Positions 1 through 4,624 of a DNA stretch of 7,411 bases are shown one piece after another. The first letter of the stretch is position 1. Every line of letters begins with the position of its first letter. Made by a program: the position numbers and the translations under genes. This stretch comes from CAYRHS01 sp964424125 (lineage in GTDB: Bacteria > Actinomycetota > Acidimicrobiia > IMCC26256 > JAOSJL01), in contig CAYRHS010000153.1 of assembly GCA_964424125.1 (NCBI GenBank), forward strand, positions 1-7,411. Direction: 5' to 3'. Below the pieces are notes generated by a model. It had not been told where the DNA came from, made no database searches, and worked only from the letters and a program-made list of their open reading frames with translations.

Positions 1-171
1 CTGCATCTTGAGCCCGTGCTCGTCGGTGCCGGTCAGGAAGAAGACGTCGTCGCCGCGCAGCCGTCGATACCGGGCGAGCACGTCGGCTGCAACCGTCGTG
101 TACGCGTGGCCGATGTGCGGCACGTCGTTCGGGTAGTAGATCGGTGTGGTGACGTAGAAAGGACGGGCCAC
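1..171 (-). CDS. metG: Methionyl-tRNA synthetase, N-terminal 57 codons (cut by window edge)
   Basis: The visible 57 codons are the amino end of a class I aminoacyl-tRNA synthetase; the rest lies beyond base 1. The translation has the class I nucleotide-binding signature HIGH at residues 19-22 within PNDVPHIGHAYTT, and GTDEHG at 48-53, which together are characteristic of methionyl-tRNA synthetase. The enzyme activates methionine with ATP and charges tRNA-Met in the cytoplasm. The start is a GTG at 171-169, chosen because an AGGAG Shine-Dalgarno lies 4 nt upstream (plus-strand 176-180) and because the protein then begins MARPFYVTTPIYYPN, as family members do. It is divergent from the abrB-type gene; the 64-bp gap holds a perfect inverted repeat. 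The family assignment is secure. Editing domain, zinc knuckle and KMSKS loop are not in the window. Confidence 0.95.
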   Translation of the reverse strand, partial: MARPFYVTTPIYYPNDVPHIGHAYTTVAADVLARYRRLRGDDVFFLTGTDEHGLKMQ

Positions 172-175
172 GAGG

Positions 176-180
176 CTCCT
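176..180 (-). promoter_or_regulatory. Shine-Dalgarno of metG
   Basis: AGGAG on the minus strand, 4 nt before the GTG start at 171. It supports that GTG as the start, since no ATG is available near it. Confidence 0.6.
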
Positions 181-192
181 CGCTCGGGTACC

Positions 193-217
193 GGAGGCGG
201 CGCGATCGCCCGCCTCC
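193..217. repeat. Perfect inverted repeat between metG and abrB
   Basis: The arms are GGAGGCGG (193-200) and CCGCCTCC (210-217), a perfect 8-bp match, around a 9-nt centre CGCGATCGC that itself contains the palindrome GCGATCGC. The repeat lies just upstream of the presumed -10 box of the abrB-type gene (221-226), where a -35 would be, and on the other strand it would fall in the promoter or 5' leader of metG. It could be an operator for one or both genes or an RNA hairpin in the metG leader; the sequence alone does not decide. Confidence 0.5.
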
Positions 218-220
218 GCT

Positions 221-226
221 TACAGT
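221..226 (+). promoter_or_regulatory. Presumed -10 box of the abrB-type gene
   Basis: TACAGT fits the actinobacterial TAnnnT consensus and ends 9 nt before the ATG at 236, so transcription would start within about 0-3 nt of the start codon. No Shine-Dalgarno is present, consistent with a leaderless or nearly leaderless mRNA. No convincing -35 is seen. Confidence 0.4.
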
Positions 227-235
227 ACCGACCGG

Positions 236-478
236 ATGAAGTCGATCGGGATGGCGCGCAAGGTCGATCAGCTCGGCCGCGTCGTCCTGCCCGCGGAGCT
301 CCGGCGCCTCTTCGACATCAACGAGGGTGACTTCCTCGAGATCGAGGTCGACGAGGGACGCATCGTCCTCACCAAGGTCGAGGAGCGATGCGTATTCTGC
401 GGCACCGCGCTCGACCTGCGTACGTACCAGGGACGCAAGGTCTGCCAGGGCTGCATCGTCCGCCTCGCCGAGGCGTAG
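236..478 (+). CDS. abrB: AbrB/SpoVT-type transcription regulator with C-terminal CxxC pair
   Basis: The 80-residue protein has an N-terminal swapped-hairpin AbrB domain (about residues 1-48), beginning MKSIGMARKVDQLGRVVLPA, very close to Bacillus AbrB (MKSTGIVRKVDELGRVVIP as I recall it). This family binds DNA as dimers or tetramers and represses or modulates many promoters. The C-terminal 30 residues carry CVFCG (C52, C55) and CQGC (C70, C73), a likely four-cysteine zinc site also found in clostridial AbrB-like proteins. The start at 236 is chosen because the MKS.G opening matches the family; an internal ATG at 251 would remove it. No Shine-Dalgarno is visible, but a TACAGT box lies 9 nt upstream. 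The gene sits between metG and rsmI and is read opposite to both. Family is secure; targets are unknown. The symbol reflects family and synteny. Confidence 0.88.
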   Translation: MKSIGMARKVDQLGRVVLPAELRRLFDINEGDFLEIEVDEGRIVLTKVEERCVFCGTALDLRTYQGRKVCQGCIVRLAEA

Positions 479-494
479 GACGCCGCTCGCGTCC
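478..494. terminator. Possible shared terminator hairpin between abrB and rsmI
   Basis: GGACGC (478-483) and GCGTCC (489-494) form a perfect 6-bp stem with a 5-nt loop, starting on the last base of the abrB stop codon. It fills most of the 23-bp gap between two convergent genes. On the plus strand it is followed by a C-rich pyrimidine tract (CTCCCCCC) rather than a T-run, so it is not a classic intrinsic terminator. Its position suggests that it ends transcripts from both sides. Confidence 0.4.
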
Positions 495-501
495 CTCCCC
501 C

Positions 502-1350
502 CTAGTCCGCCGATCGCAGCTCGGTGGCGAGGCGGTACGCGAGGCGCTTGGGGACACCGAGCTCCGCGGCGACCTCGGCGGAGGCATCCCGCGCCGAGGC
601 GCCCGCCTCGAGCGCGACCTGCACCGCCCGGCGGACGGTCTCCTCGTCGACGCCGCCGGGGCGACGCTCGGGCGGACCGATCACGACGACGTACTCGCCG
701 CGTGGCTCGGCGGCAGCGAGACGTGAGGCCGCCTCCCCGAGCGTTCCTCGCCACGTCTCCTCGTGCACCTTCGTGAGCTCGCGGCAGATCGCAACCGGCC
801 GCGAGGCGCCCAGGCGCTCGGCCAGCTCCGCGACGGTTGCCGCCACCCGATGCGGCGCCTCGTAGAGCACGACCGTGCGCGTCTCGACCGCGAGCGCGTC
901 GAGCCGGTCCGCCCGGGCCCGGCCCTTGCGGGGGAGGAACCCCTCGAAGACGAATCGCCCCGCGGGGAGACCGGAGAGCACGACTGCGGTCAGCGCCGCG
1001 CTCGGGCCGGGGACGACCTCGACCGCGATGTCGGCATCGAGCGCCGCCCGGACCAACCGCGCGCCCGGATCGGAGATCCCCGGCATGCCCGCGTCGGTGA
1101 CGTAGGCCACCCGGGCACCGCGACCGGCCGCTTCGACCAGCTCCCGTGACACCTTGCGCTCGTTGTGCGTGTGCAAGGAGCGAAGCCGACCCCCTCCCGG
1201 GATGTCGAGATGTGAGAGCAACGCGCGCGTCCGGCGCGTGTCCTCGGCCGCGATCACGTCGGCGTCTCGCAGCGTGGCCGCGGCTCTGGGCGAGAGATCG
1301 TGCAGGTTTCCGATCGGCGTGGCCACGAGCACGACCACCCCCTCGCTCAC
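502..1350 (-). CDS. rsmI: 16S rRNA (cytidine1402-2'-O)-methyltransferase
   Basis: RsmI uses S-adenosylmethionine to methylate the 2'-O of C1402 in the decoding centre of 16S rRNA. The 282-residue product is of normal family length and carries the expected tetrapyrrole-methylase-fold motifs: VATPIGNLHDLS at 9-20, AEDTRRT at 35-41, THNE at 61-64, VTDAGMPGISDPG at 84-96, VPGPSA at 113-118, GFLPRKG at 137-143, YEAPHR at 163-168, CRELTKVHEE at 189-198 and GEYVVVI at 218-224. A C-terminal helical region follows (about 235-280). The GTG start at 1350-1348 overlaps the TGA of the upstream DUF192 gene in the sequence GTGA, which fixes the start and implies translational coupling. It is the last gene of the ychF-DUF192-rsmI operon and converges on abrB. 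Very secure. Confidence 0.95.
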   Translation of the reverse strand: MSEGVVVLVATPIGNLHDLSPRAAATLRDADVIAAEDTRRTRALLSHLDIPGGGRLRSLHTHNERKVSRELVEAAGRGARVAYVTDAGMPGISDPGARLVRAALDADIAVEVVPGPSAALTAVVLSGLPAGRFVFEGFLPRKGRARADRLDALAVETRTVVLYEAPHRVAATVAELAERLGASRPVAICRELTKVHEETWRGTLGEAASRLAAAEPRGEYVVVIGPPERRPGGVDEETVRRAVQVALEAGASARDASAEVAAELGVPKRLAYRLATELRSAD

Positions 1351-1676
1351 TCCTGCACCTCGACCACGTCACCGGAACGGAGTCGCCACCGCTCGAACGC
1401 TCCGGCTTCGGCCTCGATCACGAAGGCGGTACCGCGGACCAACGGCGCGAGTCGCCAGGGCCGCAACCGGTACGTCCGCAGGACGTGGCCGTCGGCCGCG
1501 CAGTTCGCGATGTCGATCTCGAAGCGCATGCCGATGCTGTGCACGTGACGACACGGGCGCAACACGAGGGCGCCCTCGAGCGAACGGCGACCGAGGAGAC
1601 CCTTGCGGCGTGCCCGCCGGTCCTCCGCGACCTCGGCGGTCGCGAGCACGTCACCGTCACGAACGAGCCACGCCAT
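1347..1676 (-). CDS. DUF192 family protein
   Basis: The 109-residue protein matches the DUF192 domain over nearly its whole length: KGLLGRRSLEGALVL at 25-39 (family pattern RxxGLMxRxxL), CRHVHSIGMRFEIDI at 42-56 (the central motif, in the actinobacterial H-GMRF form), and FVIEAEAGAFERWRLRSGD at 85-103 (family pattern VLELxAGxxxxxxxxxGD). The biochemical role of the family is not established. There is no signal peptide or membrane segment, unlike many longer exported members, so this copy is probably cytoplasmic. ATG at 1676-1674 lies 8 nt after the ychF stop codon, and its own stop overlaps the rsmI GTG by 4 nt, so it is the middle gene of a three-gene operon. No strong Shine-Dalgarno is seen before its ATG; translation may depend on reinitiation from ychF. 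Confidence 0.85.
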   Translation of the reverse strand: MAWLVRDGDVLATAEVAEDRRARRKGLLGRRSLEGALVLRPCRHVHSIGMRFEIDIANCAADGHVLRTYRLRPWRLAPLVRGTAFVIEAEAGAFERWRLRSGDVVEVQE

Positions 1677-1684
1677 CGCCGCGT

Positions 1685-2761
1685 CTAGACATTGAAGCGG
1701 AACTCCATCACGTCGCCGTCGGCGACCTCGTAGTCCTTGCCCTCCGAGCGTACGAGGCCCGACTCGCGCGCCCGTACCCAGGACCCGGCGTCCAACAGCT
1801 CTCGCCAGCCCACGGTCTCGGCGCGAATGAAGCCTCGCTCGAAGTCGGTGTGGATGACACCCGCGGCCTCCGGCGCCTTGGCCCCCGCCCGGATCGTCCA
1901 GGCCCTGGTCTCCTTCTCGCCCGTCGTGAGGAACGTGCGCCGTCCGAGGAGGTGGTAGGCGGCGTGGACGAACCGGGGAAGGGCGCCCTCCCCGAGCCCG
2001 TACGCCTCGAGGAACTCCGCCCGCTCGGCCGGCTCGAGCTGGGCGGCCTCGGCCTCGATCTGGACCGACATGGCCAGGACCTCGGCCCGGTCGTCCATCT
2101 CGTCGAGGACGGGTTTCGCCTTCTCGGCCAGCCGATCCACGTCCTCCTCACCCACGTTCACGACCGCGAGCACGGGCTTGTTGGTGAGCAGGAAGAAGGG
2201 GCGGAGCGCGGCACGCGCCTCGGCCGACAGCGCCGAGCGGTAGACGGGCGTGCCCGCGGCGAGCGCCTCCTGGGCCGCCCCGAGCGCTTCCGCCTCGGCG
2301 CGGAGGGACGGATCTGCGGCGGCGGCCTTGCGCTGCCGTTCGACCCGGGCCTCGACGGTCTCCAGGTCGGCCAGCGTGAGCTCGGTCTCGAGGGTTCGGA
2401 GGTGCTCGAGCGGGTCGGGGCTCCCGGGGATGTCGGTGTCGTCGAACGCCCGCAGGACGTACACGACTGCGTCCACCTCGCGGATCGCGCCGAGGAACCG
2501 GTTGCCGAGCCCCTCGCCTTCGCTCGCACCGGCGACCAGTCCACCGATGTCGACGAACTCCACGGTGGCGTGGATTGCACGTTTGGAGCGGCTCATCTCC
2601 GCGAGGAGGTCGACGCGCTCGTCGGGCACCCGAGCGACCCCCACGTTGGGGTCCTTCGTCGCGAACGGATACGGCGCCGCCAGCGCACCGCCTCCGGCGA
2701 GCGCGTTGAAGAGGGACGACTTCCCCGCGTTGGGCAGACCGACGAACCCGAAGCGCTCCAC
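1685..2761 (-). CDS. ychF: YchF/OLA1-family redox-regulated ATPase
   Basis: YchF is an Obg-related P-loop protein that associates with ribosomes and hydrolyses ATP rather than GTP. The 358-residue product is near the usual length (about 363). Visible motifs are the P-loop GLPNAGKSS at 8-16, switch I region around 31-41 (YPFATKDPNVG), G3 DIGGLVAGASEGEGLGNRF at 71-89, and NVGEED at 202-207, which replaces the GTP-specifying NKxD motif as expected for YchF. A helical insert lies around 116-165 and a C-terminal TGS domain at about 280-358, ending GDVMEFRFNV. G3 reads DIGG where most members have DIAG, a mild variation. The GTG start at 2761 makes the protein begin MERFGFVGLPN, immediately before the P-loop. 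No Shine-Dalgarno is present; a TACGCT box 6 nt upstream suggests a leaderless mRNA. First gene of the ychF-DUF192-rsmI operon. Confidence 0.95.
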   Translation of the reverse strand: MERFGFVGLPNAGKSSLFNALAGGGALAAPYPFATKDPNVGVARVPDERVDLLAEMSRSKRAIHATVEFVDIGGLVAGASEGEGLGNRFLGAIREVDAVVYVLRAFDDTDIPGSPDPLEHLRTLETELTLADLETVEARVERQRKAAAADPSLRAEAEALGAAQEALAAGTPVYRSALSAEARAALRPFFLLTNKPVLAVVNVGEEDVDRLAEKAKPVLDEMDDRAEVLAMSVQIEAEAAQLEPAERAEFLEAYGLGEGALPRFVHAAYHLLGRRTFLTTGEKETRAWTIRAGAKAPEAAGVIHTDFERGFIRAETVGWRELLDAGSWVRARESGLVRSEGKDYEVADGDVMEFRFNV

Positions 2762-2767
2762 GCGAGC

Positions 2768-2773
2768 AGCGTA
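2768..2773 (-). promoter_or_regulatory. Presumed -10 box of the ychF operon
   Basis: TACGCT on the minus strand ends 6 nt before the ychF GTG, which would place the transcription start on or next to the start codon. It is the mirror image of the TACGCT box at 2797-2802 on the other strand. No clear -35 is seen. Confidence 0.45.
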
Positions 2774-2796
2774 TCGGCGGGCGCGAACCGCTCGAC

Positions 2797-2802
2797 TACG
2801 CT
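2797..2802 (+). promoter_or_regulatory. Presumed -10 box of the bL37-like gene
   Basis: TACGCT on the plus strand would start transcription near 2808-2810, giving a leader of about 25 nt that contains the GGAG Shine-Dalgarno at 2824-2827. Only 23 bp separate it from the oppositely facing TACGCT box of ychF, so the two polymerase sites overlap. Confidence 0.4.
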
Positions 2803-2832
2803 TCTCGGACCACGACAGGTCCCGGAGTCACC

Positions 2833-2916
2833 ATGAGCAAGAAGTCCCGGCGGCGCCGCCTCCGCGCTCGCCGTAAGAAGGCCAACCACCGCCGCAAGCC
2901 CAACGCGGGTCGCTGA
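2833..2916 (+). CDS. bL37-like small ribosomal protein (27 aa)
   Basis: This 27-residue reading frame opens MSKKSRRRRLRARRKK and ends KANHRRKPNAGR. Fifteen of 27 residues are Arg or Lys. The ANHRRKPNA segment closely resembles the ANHGKRPNA ending that I recall for bL37, a roughly 24-residue large-subunit protein found in actinobacterial ribosomes, where the basic peptide packs against 23S rRNA. Support that it is a real gene: a GGAG Shine-Dalgarno 5 nt before the ATG, a TACGCT promoter-like box 31 nt upstream, and a location beside ychF and rsmI, which also act on ribosomes. It is too short for most gene finders. The comparison is from memory rather than an alignment. The main alternative is a chance Arg/Lys-rich frame, which the matching C-terminal motif argues against. 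Confidence 0.75.
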   Translation: MSKKSRRRRLRARRKKANHRRKPNAGR

Positions 2917-2970
2917 TCGAGGTCCGCCGTGCGCGGCAAGGGGTGACTCCCTGTCGCTGACGCGAGGACG

Positions 2971-3825
2971 TCACGAGAGCTCGTCCACGAGCAGCGTCTG
3001 CACCGAGCGGCCGATGCGACCACGTTCGTCGTAGACAGCCGCCTCGCTCTGGCCCGACCCGTCGGGCTGCGCCCAGCTCCGGGCGTCGAGCGCCACCCAC
3101 TCCCCCTGGGGTTGGCGGTGCACGGCCACGGTGAGGTCGGGGTTGATGAAGCGGTACCGGCCCCACTCGAGAAAGCGGCTGATCCCGTTGCCGAAGTCGG
3201 CCGCGGCGGCGACCCGCATGAACGGTGACGCCGTTTCGCCCGCCAGGATGGGCACCCGGATGCGGAACCAGATCGTGGCAGGCCCGTCGTCCTCGAACCG
3301 TCCCCGCACCGAGCGGAGCTCCATCGCCCTCCCGAACCAGGGCCGCTCGGTCTGCTGCGGGTCGATGTCGACCGGCGTGGCGGCAAGCGGCCCCACGGCC
3401 AACGCCTCGCCGCGCCCTGTCCCCGCATCGGGCACGGCGATCGTCGCCTCGCGCATCCGGAGCCCGACTGCTCGCACAACGTCGTTCTGCTCGACCGAGA
3501 GCCGCGCGCCGACCAGCGCGACCTTCTTGCCGGGTCGCAACGTCTCGACCGAGACGGTCAGTGGCTCGCCGACCGGCACGGGGCGGAGCAGGTCGACCGT
3601 GAGTCGGAACAACGCGTCGGCCGACCCCGCGTCGTGGCACTCGATGGCCCGAGCCAGCAGTGCGGCGGGTGCGCCGCCGTGCGTCGCGGCCGGGTCCCAC
3701 GGTCCCGATGCCCACTCGGTCGCGACGAACGTGTCGTCGCCGACGCCGACACGCTCGAAGACCGCCTCCTCCACGGCTCGCATCGTACGGGCGACGGGAG
3801 GCACCTTCGCCGTGACGTCGGTCAC
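2971..3825 (-). CDS. Double-hotdog thioesterase family protein (TesB/4HBT_3-like)
   Basis: Proteins of this type are predicted to hydrolyse acyl-CoA thioesters in the cytoplasm. The 284-residue translation has two hotdog halves. The N-terminal half (about 20-128) holds the signature GPWDPAATHGGAPAALLARA at 41-60 and FRLTVDLLRPVPVGEPLTV at 73-91. The C-terminal half (about 160-281) includes WFRIRVPILAGE at 186-197, AADFGNGISRF at 208-218 and the FINPDLTVAVHR strand at 226-237. The start is uncertain. The longest form uses GTG at 3825, with no usable Shine-Dalgarno. An ATG at 3783, or a GTG at 3774 lying 7 nt after a TACGAT -10-like box, would remove 14 or 17 poorly conserved residues and leave the inverted repeat at 3812-3825 outside the gene. 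It is divergent from the SDR operon, with only 25 bp between the longest forms, suggesting shared control. Substrate unknown. Confidence 0.82.
   Translation of the reverse strand: MTDVTAKVPPVARTMRAVEEAVFERVGVGDDTFVATEWASGPWDPAATHGGAPAALLARAIECHDAGSADALFRLTVDLLRPVPVGEPLTVSVETLRPGKKVALVGARLSVEQNDVVRAVGLRMREATIAVPDAGTGRGEALAVGPLAATPVDIDPQQTERPWFGRAMELRSVRGRFEDDGPATIWFRIRVPILAGETASPFMRVAAAADFGNGISRFLEWGRYRFINPDLTVAVHRQPQGEWVALDARSWAQPDGSGQSEAAVYDERGRIGRSVQTLLVDELS
3812..3825. promoter_or_regulatory. Candidate operator: GTGAC-N4-GTCAC inverted repeat
   Basis: GTGAC (3812-3816) and GTCAC (3821-3825) form a perfect 5-bp inverted repeat around GTCG. Taking TAGCGT at 3836-3841 as the -10 of the SDR operon, the repeat covers the -35 position (GTGACG at 3812-3817, 18-bp spacer). 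This is where a repressor would block transcription. It also spans the furthest-upstream GTG of the divergent thioesterase. The dyad is of the size bound by GntR- or TetR-type dimers, but no regulator gene is in the window. Confidence 0.4.
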
Positions 3826-3835
3826 AACCTCGCGT

Positions 3836-3841
3836 TAGCGT
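3836..3841 (+). promoter_or_regulatory. Presumed -10 box of the SDR operon
   Basis: TAGCGT ends 9 nt before the ATG at 3851, the same spacing as at abrB. The only purine-rich stretch, GGAG at 3847-3850, directly touches the ATG and cannot act as a normal Shine-Dalgarno, so a leaderless or 1-3 nt leader mRNA is likely. Confidence 0.4.
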
Positions 3842-3850
3842 CGCCCGGAG

Positions 3851-4624
3851 ATGGAGCTGGGGACGGATCTGGCGGGCCGGGTGGCGCTCGTCACCGGAGC
3901 GGGGTCGGGGCAGGGACGCGCCGCATCGGTGCTGTTCGCCGAGCACGGTGCTTACATCGCGGTCGTCGACATCGATGACGACGGCGCCAAGGAGACAGTC
4001 CGCATGGTCGAGGCCGCGGGCGGCGACGCCATCGCCGTGCACGCCAACGTGTCGCGACGCGACGACTGTGACGCGATGGTCGCGGCCACGGTCAGCCACT
4101 TCGATCGTCTCGACGTTCTTTACAACAACGCCGCGGTCCAGATGTCGGGGCGTCTCGTCGACTGCACCGAAGCGGAATGGGATCTCACGATCGCGACGAA
4201 CCTCTCCGCGATCTTCTGGGCGTGTCGAGCCGCCGTGCCCCACCTGCGTGCCGACGGCGGCGGCAGCATCATCAACACGGCCTCGGTGCTCGGCCTCATC
4301 GGCTCCGAGGGCTACGCCGCCTACGGAGCCGCAAAGGCCGGCCTCGTGGCGCTCACCCGACAGCTCGCGACCGAGCACGGACCCGAGGTGCGGGCCAACG
4401 TGATCGCGCCCGGATCGATCGATACGCCCCGATTCCGCAAGGTTGCGGAGCAGATGCCCGATCAGCAGGGCTTTCTCGACGGCCTCCTGCGCCACGTCCC
4501 GCTCCGCCGCCTGGGAACAGCCGAGGACATCGCCCGAATCGCGTTGTTCCTGGCGTCCGACCAGTCGGCCTACACGTCCGGTGCGGTGATCCCGTGCGAC
4601 GGCGGCCTCGCGGCGCTGCGATGA
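3851..4624 (+). CDS. Short-chain dehydrogenase/reductase (first of two)
   Basis: Classical SDR oxidoreductase of 257 residues, predicted to oxidise an alcohol or reduce a ketone with a nicotinamide cofactor. The Rossmann motif TGAGSGQG is at 15-22, and D40 at the end of the second strand favours NAD(H) over NADP(H). NNAA is at 92-95. The full catalytic tetrad is present: N117 (in ATNLSAIF), S145 (NTASVLG), Y158 and K162 (YGAAK). APGSIDT at 186-192 matches the usual PGxxxT loop. The C terminus (YTSGAVIPCDGG at 241-252) is typical of FabG-like members. ATG at 3851 is supported by the standard opening LAGRVALVTGAG close to the N terminus. The stop codon overlaps the next gene's ATG by 4 nt (ATGA). 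Substrate cannot be deduced; the neighbours suggest a small catabolic pathway. Confidence 0.92.
   Translation: MELGTDLAGRVALVTGAGSGQGRAASVLFAEHGAYIAVVDIDDDGAKETVRMVEAAGGDAIAVHANVSRRDDCDAMVAATVSHFDRLDVLYNNAAVQMSGRLVDCTEAEWDLTIATNLSAIFWACRAAVPHLRADGGGSIINTASVLGLIGSEGYAAYGAAKAGLVALTRQLATEHGPEVRANVIAPGSIDTPRFRKVAEQMPDQQGFLDGLLRHVPLRRLGTAEDIARIALFLASDQSAYTSGAVIPCDGGLAALR

Noticed and set aside
16..330. Plus-strand frame across the metG start and abrB start.
   Set aside because: It runs antisense to metG and out of frame through abrB, both of which have clear family motifs.
1154..2836. A 560-codon plus-strand open frame opposite rsmI, DUF192 and ychF.
   Set aside because: Arg/Pro/Gly-rich translation without motifs; the opposite strand encodes three well-supported conserved proteins.
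2926..2956. Small stems after the bL37-like gene (GCCG-TGCG-CGGC at 2926-2937 and AGGG/CCCT around 2940-2953) as a terminator.
   Set aside because: Stems of only 4 bp and no T-run; too weak to call in GC-rich DNA.
2958..2973. TGACG-N6-CGTCA inverted repeat at the thioesterase stop codon.
   Set aside because: Only 5-bp arms at the 3' end of a gene with no promoter nearby; such repeats are expected by chance.
2828..4495. A 555-codon minus-strand frame covering the bL37-like gene, the thioesterase region and part of the first SDR.
   Set aside because: It is out of frame with the thioesterase, spans the divergent promoter region and has no recognisable domain.
4177..4620. A possible N-terminal extension of the second SDR into the first SDR gene.
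   Set aside because: The frame is open but the translation before 4621 has no SDR features; the ATGA overlap and the Rossmann motif 18 residues in fit a start at 4621.
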